Source of the DNA: Hyphochytrium catenoides
Taxonomy: Eukaryota; Sar; Hyphochytriomycetes; Hyphochytriales; Hyphochytriaceae
Assembly (NCBI GenBank): GCA_900088475.1
Contig: FLMG01002637.1
Location: forward strand, 1 to 64,000
DNA length: 64,000 bases
Reading direction: 5' to 3'
A model generated the notes under the pieces. The model was not told the origin of the DNA and did not search any database. It worked only from the letters and a program-made list of their open reading frames with translations. Position numbers and translations under genes: made by a program. Numbering within the stretch: position 1 is the first letter of the stretch; each line of letters begins with the position of its first letter. Positions 1-11,504 of the stretch are shown here, in pieces.

Positions 1-60
1 GAGAGAGAGAGAGAGACAGAGAGAGAGAGACAGACAGAGAGAGACAGAGAGAGAGAGCAG
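1..60. repeat. GA-rich microsatellite
   Basis: An almost pure GA dinucleotide tract interrupted by GACA steps. It is low complexity and noncoding. Confidence 0.9.
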
Positions 61-204
61 TCAGGCAGGAAGACGGCCATGATCCTGTAATAACGGCCTT
101 CCACTGGCCCTCTCTGTACTCTATGACTGCTTGTCCCACCTAACCAGCCTGACAAAGCAGGCAGTGCCCTCAGCGGAGAGTGCATCCTTCACAAGCTGTC
201 TCCT

Positions 205-262
205 CAACTCTTCTCTCTCTCTCTCTTTCACTCTCTCTGTCTCTCTCTCCCTCTCTCCATAC
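205..262. repeat. CT-rich microsatellite
   Basis: A tract of CT dinucleotides with occasional TTCA and TGT interruptions. Pyrimidine richness continues more weakly to about 430. The stretch from 60 to 874 otherwise shows no gene; ORFs on both strands here are low-complexity artefacts. Confidence 0.8.
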
Positions 263-840
263 CGCAACTGTCCCGTCACGTTCTTCCTCTTCGCTTCTCT
301 TCTGACCTAACTCTAACCTCACTGTAGCGTCACACTGGCTCGCCTGCATCTCTGGACCAGCAACTGTCTCTTATGTGCCTGACTGTCTCTTTTCCTCTCT
401 CTCTTTTTCTTTCTCCCCTCTGTCAGTACTCTTCCTTGTTCCTGCTCCACCTTGTCCTCTCTCCGGTCTTTCTTGTCTCCTCCCCAGCCCCGGCCAATGC
501 AGACAGTGCTCCACAACCTTGACACTTCTTCCACCTTATCAGGATCTTTAGGAAAGCTTGGACGATGACAAGCACAGTTATAATGTGACTTGAAAGAAGT
601 GAAGTTCGTTGTGAGGGCAAACGGGGAGATAAGAGAGAAAGCGACTCAGAAAGAGACAAAATGTGGCAGAGGAAACAGAGGGCTTGAGGACTGAGGCTGC
701 CCTTCCTGCCGCTGAATGCGCCTCACAACCTAATTTTCCTCCCTTTGAGAATTGTTCTTCTTTGCTTCATAACCACGAAGCAGAAGACGCAGGAAGCTTT
801 GGCAAGCACAACTCTTGCCCGCCCGTTTACTTTGTTTTAC

Positions 841-847
841 TATATAG
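841..847 (+). promoter_or_regulatory. Candidate TATA element upstream of the 875 gene
   Basis: TATATAG lies about 28 bases before the ATG at 875, within the string ACTATATAG. The same string occurs about 20-30 bases before the ATG of the minus-strand gene starting at 53300. Its position would leave a very short 5' leader, so the role as a core promoter is only inferred. Confidence 0.3.
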
Positions 848-874
848 CAATCTTCTCCCATTTTCTCTATCAAG

Positions 875-1693
875 ATGAGAATCTCTCACCTCCTTCTTGC
901 GCTCTGCGCAACCATTGCCACGGTCATGGCCGATCACCCTGAGGGAGGAGACCAGTCTCTCACGACTCTGGATGTACAGATGCCGGCCGACATGCCTCAG
1001 CTCCAGTCCTTCGAAGAAGCAGATGCTCCTGCCGATCCCAACGCTGTCGATTTCGTGGAGGAAGGGGAAGTAGTAGCAGAAGGCGCAGAAGAAGGGGCCA
1101 GTCTGACTGACGAAAGCTTTCAAAATGCTGTGGATCCATCTTTGCTAGACGTCTTGGACGACCAGGACATGGTGGTGGACGACAACATGATTGAACAGTT
1201 CACTCCTACTGACTGGCAAGCTCTTGATAATGAGCTAGCAACCGCAGACCAACCTGCAGAGGAAGGTGCAGAGGCTGCCACCACCGGTGCTGACGGTAGC
1301 TCTGGGCTACCGATGCTCGCACCTATGCCAGAGGACGGTGCACCTGCTCCAGCTGCAGACGGAGCCCCAGCTGCTGAAGGAATACAGCTAAAGAGTCTCT
1401 ATCACGATGCTGGAGACGAAGAGGGCCACGACGAAGGCAATGAGCAAACAGGTCCTGCACCTGGCAACAATTTCAGAGGTACAGGTGGTGATTCCTCGTC
1501 CTCGGGAAGTTCCAACTCTACTCTCTACATCGTTATCGGGTCAGTGGCAGGCGCTGCAGGTATCGCCTTGGTTGCCGGTTTCGTGGTTTACAAGCGTCGT
1601 CAAAGGCAGCACAAGGAGCAGTCTGTCCTGGGAGGTCTTGGCACTCCTGGTGCTAATGGTGTGTCTGTCACAGGGTTCCAGTATGTACGATAA
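875..1693 (+). CDS. Acidic type I single-pass membrane protein, function unknown
   Basis: Single-exon gene of 272 residues. Residues 1-19 (MRISHLLLALCATIATVMA) form a clear signal peptide. Residues about 20-205 are very rich in Glu, Asp and Ala with no domain I recognise. A Ser/Gly-rich stem (about 195-215) leads to a transmembrane helix at about 218-240 (YIVIGSVAGAAGIALVAGF), followed by a basic stop-transfer segment (YKRRQRQHK) and a short cytoplasmic tail. The layout resembles small wall-anchored sensors or adhesins, but there is no Cys-rich WSC domain and no mucin repeat, so no function is assigned. The stop is followed by AATAAA at 1837. The next gene, on the minus strand, converges on it. 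Confidence 0.75.
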   Translation: MRISHLLLALCATIATVMADHPEGGDQSLTTLDVQMPADMPQLQSFEEADAPADPNAVDFVEEGEVVAEGAEEGASLTDESFQNAVDPSLLDVLDDQDMVVDDNMIEQFTPTDWQALDNELATADQPAEEGAEAATTGADGSSGLPMLAPMPEDGAPAPAADGAPAAEGIQLKSLYHDAGDEEGHDEGNEQTGPAPGNNFRGTGGDSSSSGSSNSTLYIVIGSVAGAAGIALVAGFVVYKRRQRQHKEQSVLGGLGTPGANGVSVTGFQYVR

Positions 1694-1836
1694 ATGTATT
1701 GAGACAGCAGCGTAAGCGCTTCGACGTGACGCCCTGCCTATATAAGTGATGGGCATTGGCGCTCTCAATCGCTCTTTGCGCCTCTTTCCACCTGTCATCC
1801 AGTTAATAATCACTCAGCTTCCCATCAATAGCAAAG

Positions 1837-1842
1837 AATAAA
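1837..1842 (+). terminator. Candidate poly(A) signal of the 875 gene
   Basis: A perfect AATAAA lies about 145 bases after the stop codon at 1693. It is followed by T-rich and mixed sequence. The remainder of 1843-2329 shows no gene. Confidence 0.4.
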
Positions 1843-2329
1843 ACCTTTTCCACATTGCTTTCCATAGAGAGCCCGCATCTCTGTCCTCCTCATTTGACTC
1901 CTCGCGCTTTTTAGAAGTTTCATTGCTAGGCAGCAGGAAGCTATCGTCTGTGAGATTGGAGCTAGCGGTAACTCAGGAAGCTGCTGCACCTACTCCCTAC
2001 ATGATGGAGTTGCTTAACAAGCCAACAAGGGGTGGCTTTGCGTGTAGGAGGAGACGTCTGCTGGCAGGGGTGTCGAGACCATCGGAAGAGGTCACACCTC
2101 ACTGAATATAGCTGCTTCATCGTCATGAACTCTTGTCAAAACTAGTATGCAGACTTGAAAACATTATGAGTTGCTTACCAGCTGTGTATTGAAAGGTTAT
2201 AACTAGAAGAAGCTTATGTCCTCTCTGCCGCTCTCATGTCTCTGTAGATGCCCCGGAGTCAATAGCAGTAAGAAGTGCCCTGAGGCGGACAATCTGTAGA
2301 TGTTGGTAAGCTCCTCATCAGTGTTACTT

Positions 2330-5300
2330 TTAGACATTCTCCACTCCGAGAGGCTGGAGCCCGTTCCTGGTAGGGGCTGCAGCTGGAGGAAATAACACTT
2401 GATCACCTTCTGGAGCTGCTCCAACCTTATGACTATTTCCCTTTTCCGCCGCAGAGACAGCAGCGTTCTGGGATGCCCGGATTCCCGAAGAGGCGCTGGT
2501 AGAGTTCTTGCGGTGAGTGATGAGAGAGGCTCTGTGCCCTGCTCCCGCTGGACTTGAGCTTAAGTCCATGATGCTACCTCCTCTGCTAGGGGCTGATGCA
2601 CTGGGGCGTTGTACGCTCGCCGTTGATGCTTTTTTTGTTGACGTTCTTGATTGTGGGTTCTTGTACAGGTAGAAGAGCTTTGGAGTCATTACTAGTACCA
2701 CGCAGATCAACGCCACCAGGCTGCAGGACACAGCCAAAAGGAGAACCCTGATGGTGGGTGCGGTTCTGATGCCGAGAGTCAGTAGGAGGGTCAACCCACC
2801 CATCAGAGTGGCGTTGTAGAGTCCAATGGCCAGCTGCTTGGCCTCCGAATAGTCCTCGACAATGTGCCAAGATTTTACTGCGAGGTATATACCGACGCCC
2901 AGTACAAGCCCCTTATAGCTCAGCATCAGATACAGTCCACTATTATCCCCATAGTCGCACACTTGCCTTGGAACATTCCCCAGTACTTCTAGAAACTCGA
3001 AGGACGTCGTAGAAGTCATTTTGGATCCAAACTGCCAGCAAATAAGGATGACGACATCTACCAAGATGAACATCGACGTCTCCGATGCCACCCGAAGGTT
3101 AGATACGACGGTCCGCTTTAGAGCTTTGCCGCCAAACAGTGTGTACACGCGCTTGAGCTTCATAAGGAGCGGGGCAAACAGAGTAGAGAAGCTGAGGCTG
3201 ATGACCCAGGGTCTGCGCACACAATGGACACTATCATTGGGCCCCAGCAATGCAATGGAAGAAATAGTCAGGATAACGGCTCCAATGATGAAGAGGATAG
3301 TAAAGTTGACCTGTGACGCGACCAGGGCCTTGGAGTACCGATAGTAGAAGGTGAAGCCTAGGAATGGCAACAAGACCACGAGACACATGACCACCAGAGC
3401 GATGACTCCATAGCCCACAGAAGATCGTAGAGGCACAAATTCACAGCCAACTTCAATGTCCTCAATGAGATCTTGACCGCCCAGGCAGCTTCTGTTATCT
3501 TTCCCGCCTTTCCAAGCAAACCGCGCCACCATGGACTGTTCACGACACTCTGACAGCTGATAGACCATGTCCTCTCGCCCGCACGGAGGCTGTGGGGATA
3601 GAATGGAAGTTTGACCAATTGAAATGCTATTAGCGATGGGTCTTAGCGTAGCTTGCGCCAAGTCATGAGATAGCCCTGCCAGACTGTCGCTAAGGACATT
3701 CTCCATCAGCCATTCCAAAAACTTGGCTATATATGTTGCGCTTCCCTCTGCATCAGCACTCCAAACGCGCTTAACCACTAGGTTGTACTCGATAGTCAGC
3801 GGATAACATCCTGTAGCGGTAAGATCGTCAAAGATAACGGCGTACGGTGATATCTGGCGTACTGCCTTGCCTCCCGCGGATTCAATGCAACGACTCATGG
3901 ACGAAAGGAAGGGAACGAGTTCCGTCCCATTGGTGTTAGCAAGAGCAATGATCGACAATTTTTCGATCGTTTCTTCTTCAGGTCTGGTCCACACTGCTCC
4001 AAAGGTGCCTAGGATACTCTTGACGGCTCCACGTAATGCCCGCTCCGAGGTCATTTCTATCACGTTCGTTCGGAAGGTGCGCAGGAGGTTGAGATTACTA
4101 GTTTTGGAGAAGATAGCACTGAACTCCACGCTGATTCTTGAAAGGTAGCTGCATATGCACTTTGATATCTCACTCGCGCCGACATCCACCACTATCGTAA
4201 TGTTGACGCTGGGTAGAGGACATCCTGGGTTTAGCTCTCTGAGTTTAGCGTCATCCCATCTGACGATGTTTCCTAAGTAAATATCTACCAATAGTTCTGG
4301 TGTAACAGTCAGTTTCTGCACATCTCCGCCTAAGTTGGCGATAAGGGCAATAGTTCCTACAAAAAGCGGGGTGCTTGTGATTTTTTGATCCTTGACGAGG
4401 TCCATGATGATGTCTTTGGTGGCACCAAAGGCAAATCCCTTAGTGGACACAAGCCCCATTTCTAAGTCACCAAATGAATCAGAGACAAGGAACTCCCACA
4501 TTCGTTGACTCTTTTCATCCCAGCCGTGATACGAGACCAGGTTGAAGGGTGTCAGAACACTGAAGCTGTCGGCTACGACCTGCATTGAACTCTGCACGAA
4601 ACTTGGATAGCCGATGTGAAGGTCACTATCTGCGTGAGCGTCTCTTCTTGCTGACGACAAGGAGCACCGTCGCCCTGACCCCATACAAGTACATAGGGCC
4701 GAAGGAATCCCGACACAGTTTGGGACACACATGACAGTTTCTGAGATAGAGAAGACCAGTTTGTGACGGGAGAAGTCGTTGAGCATGGCGTACCCAGAAG
4801 CTCTGGCCATCTCCACTACCTCCCGACTTTCAAATGTCCACCGTAAGAAGTCCACCAAAGCTTTGCGATGCTTGCAATCATCACGATGGGTTCTTCCTCG
4901 TACTGCTAGATAGGAAATGGAGTTGATGGGCCAACCTGCCGGAGCAATTGTGTCTACGGCAGTGACATTGTATCTGCTGTCAAATATGCCTTCAATGGCC
5001 ATCAAGGCGTTCATAATGGTCTCGACAGAAGCGCTGACTGTGGCATTCTCCTTGTTGATGAGCTTTGCGCTTGTCAAACCCCGCTCCATGGCCTCCGTGT
5101 GATACATAAACGTCAGTGAATAGGGTAGCATCGAAAGCTGCAAGAGTCCAACATAGGAGAGGTTTAGTTATCTGGTGGTGAGGCTAGTAAGGGGCGAAAG
5201 TATACGTACTGCAGCGGTTCTTCCATCTAGGCCTTCTGGGGAATAAAAGACGCGGGTATCGTTGCTTTCATGGCAGGTAATGCTTCTGTAAGGGATGCCA

Positions 5301-5971
5301 GGGGACTTGGGTGCTTTTGTGACTGTCCCTTGACACCATTTTGGGAATGCCGATCGTCCTATGCTCTCCTTAAAGCCAGTACTGAATTCACTCAAGGCGG
5401 CAGTGAAGACATCGGTGACACCGAGTGCAATTCCTGGAAGGATCAGCTTTATTGGCTCTGGAGGCAAGGTTATCATAGGATTCAAAGCGACAATGGCTGG
5501 GTCATCCCATTGCAAAATGAGACCTTGGAAGATGTCAGCCAGGACTTTTCTTGAAAATATTATTGTCTCTCCCTCTCCCAGCTCCGCAATGTTGATGATG
5601 GGAACCACAGCTGTGACCGCCAAAGGGATTAGGAACAGATCTCGATAAACCTTGAAATCTTCCAGTGGTACCATGTAGTCTAGCACAGCAAAATGGATAG
5701 TGCCGTCTACCAGCAGCTGCTTCCGTGCCAACATATCGCCATTGCTAATGAAGGCAAGCTCGACCTCTGGGAGGTCCGACGACTTCGTAGCAACGCTGCT
5801 GTACATTCGTGAGAGCCGGGGCATCAAGGAGCCTGTGAGGGTTCCGCCGGAGGCCTTCAGCTTGGACCTCTTGGTACCTGCAGCGGCAGAGAAAAATGGT
5901 CGAGAATGATTCTCGACGCCCAGAGATATGAAGGATAAGGTCAGGCACGCTATAAAGGCGGCGGGCCCCAT
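2330..5971 (-). CDS. Double PstS-domain, class C-like seven-helix receptor (copy 1, intact)
   Basis: Two exons (5971-5210 and 5137-2330) around a 72-base phase-0 intron encode about 1189 residues. A signal peptide (MGPAAFIACLTLSFISLGV) is followed by PstS-like domain 1: LKASGGTLTGSLMPRL, FAVLDYMVP, ADIFQGLILQWDDPAIVALNP and, after the intron, GWPINSISYLAVRGRT. Residues about 391-412 are a Cys cluster (CVPNC...CTC...RRC). PstS-like domain 2 follows (TPLFVGTIALI, VDIYLGNIVRWDDAKLRELNPG, CYPLTIEYNLVVKRVW). A second Cys-containing segment leads to seven helices at about 815-1080, with LFAPLLMKLKRVYTLFG after helix 3, a Cys before helix 3 and one in loop 2 (RQVCDYG), and MTPKLFYLY ending helix 7. 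The tail of about 110 residues is Ser-rich. Paired PstS folds plus a class C-like 7TM imply a surface receptor signalling through G proteins. Ligand unknown. Confidence 0.88.
5138..5209 (-). other. Conserved phase-0 intron of receptor copy 1
   Basis: Donor GTACGT and acceptor CTTGCAG. It splits PstS-like domain 1 just after the residues RTAA, so that ...RTAA joins LSMLPYSLTF. The same position and phase are used in the other two copies (11168-11251 and 18627-18792). Confidence 0.85.
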
Positions 5972-8356
5972 ACCTAACGACTCACACCACGTAGCAGCTC
6001 TACTGGTTTGATGATCAGAGTTATAACTCTAAAGAAGGTAATGTATTTGTGGCGGCTGAGCTCAAGCGTAGGTGGCTCTCTGAGTGCCGCTCCGCTTAAA
6101 TACGATTGAACATAGGTCTTAGTGGGGACCATAATCTGGAGGGCGTCCTATAATTCTTACTTCTTGTATGCCTTCTATGCTAAGAACGGAGAAGAAAGCA
6201 ACAGAGATCATGATATACCCAGTCTCAGTGGCAGGGGCCTATTTGAACTTTCAAGATCTGTGTCCTCTATCCTGATGGAGGGCCCGTGAGCAACGCAAAT
6301 TTACTTTACAGGCTTAGTGACCGAGAAAGAGATGTGGAAACTAAAAGGTCATACCTTATCTTGACCAAAAGATAGGTTACGAGGTAACAGACACTGATCC
6401 GGCTATTATCATCACGACGGGATGAGGATAGGATGGGGTTATAACGTCTACTTCTACTATGGGAGAAAGCATTGACAGGACATGATGGCGGTAAGCCTTC
6501 CAATTGGCACCAGTGATTATCTGAAAGTCATTGCTTCTTCTCCTCACATATTGAATCTGACCCATCCCATCCTATCCATGCTAGCATACCGGATGATACT
6601 ACCGTGGCTTGAATGATGGATGGGAGGGAGAAAGACGCGACCTGACGCTGCCATCCACTATTACACATCAAACAACGTCAGAACAATGTGTTCTTTCCGC
6701 AATCTTAATATTCTCCTGCGGGAAAGAGCCTAGCGGCGATAACAAGCTGCTTAAGATGAGATGTTCATCTTCTTCAATTGGAAGCAACCCGACTCGACTG
6801 ACAAGTCAAGACCTCTGCTGGTCAGTTGCGAAACGCACCGGTCTTGTCCTGTCATCCTGAAGTTTGTCGACATTTATTATCATTCTCTTTGCGGAAGAAA
6901 GAGAATATGGGGACGGGCAAAAGTACTTTGTTGAGTGCCCACATAGTCTTTCGACCAAGATAATAACTCCAGCATGAGGTTAAATGGCCTTGAAAGGTGT
7001 CATTATAACGGAGGAACGATGCATGCCTTGAAGGAAGGAAGGAGAGAGGCACACTATGGGGGAGATCGTTCAATCAGAAGATGGCACCATTCTCTAAGCT
7101 ACCTTTGTCAAGCAAGCGAGGTTGATCAGCGTTGATGATGGCACTCTAAGGCGACCCACCAGGTGACGTACCTTATGATTCAGAAGTGAGCGACAGGGAG
7201 AGGAGGAGAAAGTGTCCGAATTTGACAGGGCGATCACTAACAGGTTCGTAGTAACGGCCGATTGATCGTTTCAGAAGTAACAACGGATGGTTGAACGCTG
7301 AACACTACCGCGCGCCTCCGTATACCAATCCATGTAGAGTGGTGGTTGGAGCAAGAAGCCCATGGAACGAAGAGCTAACTAACCTGATAATAATAACCCA
7401 TAATCTTCCTTATCTATGATATCGAAGAGCCTGTCTTTGATGACTACCTTCTTCTGATGACGTTGATAAGGCGACGACACCACTGGTGCTAGGTGGAGGT
7501 ATTATCAGCTTCTGGTGGGATGAGAGAGTAAGCGGAGAATAGAGACGAGGACAGGAAACTGACTCTTATATTGTGCCCTTATTGAAGGACGACGGACTGC
7601 TGGCTACAGGTGATAGGAGAAAAGATGATCAGAAATGTTGACGAGCAGCCAAGTGTCAAGAGTGGACACCTATCCCGACAAAGACAGGGAGCACCCTATC
7701 AGTTAACCCCTCAAATAAATCTATTACGAGCACGGCATGAGGTCAAGCTTGTGCAGGTTTCGATAGTCGTAGTGGCAACTAAAGACGCAAGGCATCGTTC
7801 CAGGCCCAATTTTGATGAAGGAATTGGTTAAGGCTTACAGTACTGATTCAAAGAGAAGCCTGCCTAAACAGGGACTAGAAGGAACTGCCAACGGCTCAGC
7901 CAGCAGGCAGAACGATAAGGGGTGAGAGACTTTTCAGCACTCCTTTGACTTTCCAGCACTCCTTTGACTTTCCAGCTAGAAGTGCCATCCTAGCGGGATG
8001 ATCTTCAACGAGCTGACGCTCCCTAAACCACATCGCAATCGGTGAATGAGGTCTATTAACAGGTTTCTGAATCAACGAAGTATGAAGACTAGGGAACGCT
8101 AATGGTGCCGCTTTAGCAAATGGTCCCTAATGGCCACCTACACTTTCACGATGACCACCTGAACCTTGACCATAGCGCCACTCCTCAACAGAAGGCCCGC
8201 AGGATTGTTGAGAAACGCAAGTGATACCGCCCAAGATTAGACGGAACATAGCAGTACATTTTATTAGTGCGCCCCCCTGTGCAGTGTGTTGACAGACAGA
8301 ATTCTCTGGTGAAGAGCCCTCCTAATCTGCTGTTGGCCTCCTCATTCGACTCTAGA
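5972..8356. other. Intergenic stretch, no gene recognised
   Basis: Presumed 5' region of receptor copy 1 and 3' region of the pseudogene copy. Only short, non-conserved ORFs occur. A tandem 19-base repeat lies at 7935-7972. Confidence 0.6.
7935..7972. repeat. Two-copy 19-base tandem repeat
   Basis: The unit cagcactcctttgactttc occurs twice head to tail (7935-7953 and 7954-7972), and the first bases of the unit recur just after. It is noncoding. Confidence 0.9.
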
Positions 8357-9370
8357 TTAGGCATTCTCTTTTCCCGCTAGCGAAGAATCAGGGCCAGGTA
8401 TGTCAATAGAGTGATTTAGGGGAGCGCCAGTTACATCCTTCTTTGACGACGAGCTTTCCGCATTCTTTGAAGAGATAGTCTGTCCCTGTTGGGCTGGGTG
8501 CTCCTTCAGAGCTACAGCACCTATAGTAGCAGAGCTCTTCCGATTATGGAGTGATGATGATGATGGATTAACTGCAGAAGTGGAAGATACCTCCAGCATG
8601 CTCCCCCTAGCTCGGTTCGATCCTGTTGTTGGCCGCGGCTGGTCACCAGTAGCAGTCTTCTTTGTCGACGTTCTGGAATGTGGATTCTTATAGAGGTAGA
8701 ACAGTTTTGGAGTCATCACAAGGACCACACAGATGAAGGCAACGAGGCAACAGGATGCTGCCAAGAGAACAACCTTTGTGGTAGGGCCAGTAGTGATGCC
8801 CAGAGCTAGAAGGAGGGTTAAACCACCCATCAGAGTGACGCTATAAAGCCCAATCGCCAATTGTTTGGCTTCCGAATAGTCTTCAACGATGTGCCAAGAT
8901 TTCACGGCAAGATATACTCCTACCGCCAGGACTAGACCTTTATAAGCCAGCATCACATACAACCCTGCGTTATCACCATAGTCACAGACTTGTCTTGAGA
9001 CCTGACCCAGAACTTCGATGAACTCAAAGTCTATTGTCGAGGTCAATCTGGAGCCGAACTGCCAGCTTAGCAAAATAGTGATGTCCGCCAGAATGAAAAT
9101 AAAGGTCTCTACGGCTACTCGACCGTTGGAAACTACGACGCGCTTGATCGTTTTCTGCCCGAAGAGAGTGTATACCCGCTTAAGCTTCATGAGGAGAGGA
9201 GCAAAAAGCAATGAGAAACTGATGCTCAAGACCCAAGGACGCCGCACACAGTTAAACTCATTGTTTGGTCCCAGTAAGGAAGTCGAGGAAGTCGTTAAGA
9301 AGATAGCTCCCACGATGAAAAGGAGGGTGAAGTTGACCTGGGAAGCGATGAGAGCCTTTGAATGCCGGTA

Positions 9371-9372
9371 GG
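9371..9372 (-). other. Frameshift 3 in receptor pseudogene (+1)
   Basis: On the minus strand AACCTACCGG carries one C more than the frame of the paralogues allows. Removing it from consideration, the expected FTF-x-YRxSKAL junction of helix 1 and loop 1 is seen across the two frames. Confidence 0.75.
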
Positions 9373-11015
9373 TTGAATGTGAAGCCAAGGAAAGGCACAA
9401 GAATCAGAAGGCAGAGGGCGACCAAAGAGAACACAACGGAAGCCACAGATGAGTCTACGGGCACGTATTCGCAGCCGATCTCAATATCTTTGTATAGGTC
9501 CTGACCACCCAGGCAGGTCTTGTTGTCTTCGGCGCCCAACCATGAAAATCGTGCCACCATCGCTTGTTCTCGACATCCTGACAAGGTGTACGCTATATGC
9601 TCGCGGTTGCAGGGCGGCTGTGGAGTTAGGACGGAAGACATTCCGAGAGAGATGCTGTTCGCAATGGGCCTCAACATCGGGTACACCGTCTCATGTGGAA
9701 GGACCGAGAGACTCTTTCGAAAGTCACTTTTGAGGACCCAGTCTACAAATTCGGCAACTTTTTGCGCCTTTGAAGCGGAGTCGGAGCCCCAAACACGCTT
9801 GACCACAAGGTTGTACTCCTTAGACAACGGGTAGCACCCCAAAGAAGAGAGATCCTGGAACATGACCACATAAGGGGATAAGGGCCATACAGCGTTGAGT
9901 CCGAGCTTATCAAGACATCCTTCCATAGACGATAGAAATGGGAGCATTTCAGTGCCGTTAGACATGAAAGTAAGTACTGGAGTTACGAAGGTTGAGGCCT
10001 CTTCGGGTCTTGTCCACACAGCACCGAACGCCCCTGTCACACTCTCAACGGCACCACGCAGACCCCGCTCCGAAGTCATCTCAAGCACGTTGGGTCTGAA
10101 GGTTCGTAGTAGATTGAGGTTATTTGTAACTGAGAAAATGTCCCTGAACTCATTGCTCACTGTCGAAAGGTAGCTGCAAATTATTCGGGATATCTCAGTA
10201 GCTCCCACGTCAACCACCAGGGTAATATTGCTGTTAGGCAAAGCTAACGAAGGGTTCATCAGCTCCTTGAGGCTCGGATCATCCCATGATACGATTCTTC
10301 CTAGGTAAATGTCAGCCAGAACCTGTGGTGTCACGCTGAGTGTTGATACCGCGTAGCCTAGTAGGTTGAATATCAGCGCGACTGTGCCAACGAAGAGCGG
10401 GGTGATGGTAAGTTTTTTATCGACAGTCAGCTGTGTTATGAGTTCCCTGATTGACGCGGTGGAGAGGTAAGTTCTCGTGGACAGAAGCCCCATAGAGAGA
10501 TCTCCATACATATCTGACGAGATAAGCTCCCACATGCGCTCATCCTTTTCGCGCCACCCGGGGTAAGGGGTGAGATGGGAAGACGTAAGCGCTCTAAAGC
10601 TGTCTAGGATAACCTCCATCGAGCTTTGAATGTAATCAGAATAGCCTAAGTGGAGGAGGTTTTCTTCTTGATCCGCCGTCGCTGCTAGAGAGCACCGTCG
10701 TCCTGAGCCCAAGCAGGTGCATTGCGCCACAGGAACTCCAAAACAATTAGGCACACAAGAGACCCGTTGTGGCAGAGATGACACGATGCTCTGACGAGAA
10801 AACTCGTTCAGAACCGCAGAGCCGGATTCTCTAGCTAACTCCACGAAGTCTTGACTTGCGAAAGTCCATCGAAAGAATTCGACCAGTGCACTGCGTTTCT
10901 TACAGTCCCCAATATGCGTCCTCCCTCGTATGGCCAAATAAGAAACAGAATTGATTGGCCAGCCTAATGGAGCGGCCGTGTCCACCACGGTAGCATTGTA
11001 CCTTGCATCGAAGAT

Positions 11016-11019
11016 GCGC
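11016..11019 (-). other. Frameshift 2 in receptor pseudogene (+2)
   Basis: The dinucleotide GC is present twice in GGCGCATC on the minus strand, where the paralogues read Glu-Gly-Ile/Thr-Phe-Asp. The frame changes between ALMVVEG and IFDARYNAT. Confidence 0.75.
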
Positions 11020-11490
11020 CTTCCACAACCATCAAGGCGTTGGTGATAGTGTTCACGGAAGGGCTGACGACGTTGTCGACTTTGTTGATGAGCTGGACAC
11101 TTGAGAACCCACGCTCCATAGCTTCCGTGTGATACATAAACGCCATCGAGTACGGTAACAGGGTGAGCTAGTTGTACATGTAGAGCAAGGGGGCAGGGAA
11201 CTGTTAGAGACAACAATAAGAAAACAAGCTAAAGTTTAGGGTGAAGATTACCGCTGCAGTTCTGCTGTCGAGGCCTTCAGGGATATAATAGGTGCGCGTC
11301 TTATTTTCCTCTGTACAGGTCACCACTGCGTAAGGTAGTCCAGGTTCCCGCGGCTCCTCTGCGGCTACTCCTTGACACCATTTGGGTTGAGTGGAGCGTC
11401 CAATTGTAGCCCTGAAACCTGCACTAAACTCGCTTAGGGCCGTTGTGAAGACTTCAGTAACACCTAACGCGAGCCGAGGCAAGATGAGTC

Positions 11491-11504
11491 TAATGGGTAA
11501 TGGG
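11491..11504 (-). other. Frameshift 1 in receptor pseudogene (7-base tandem duplication)
   Basis: taatggg is repeated exactly head to tail. The shift separates the frame ending NPTIAFPPQEPI from the frame continuing RLILPRLALGVTE; both halves match the paralogues, which run PPEPIxLxLP without a break. Confidence 0.85.
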
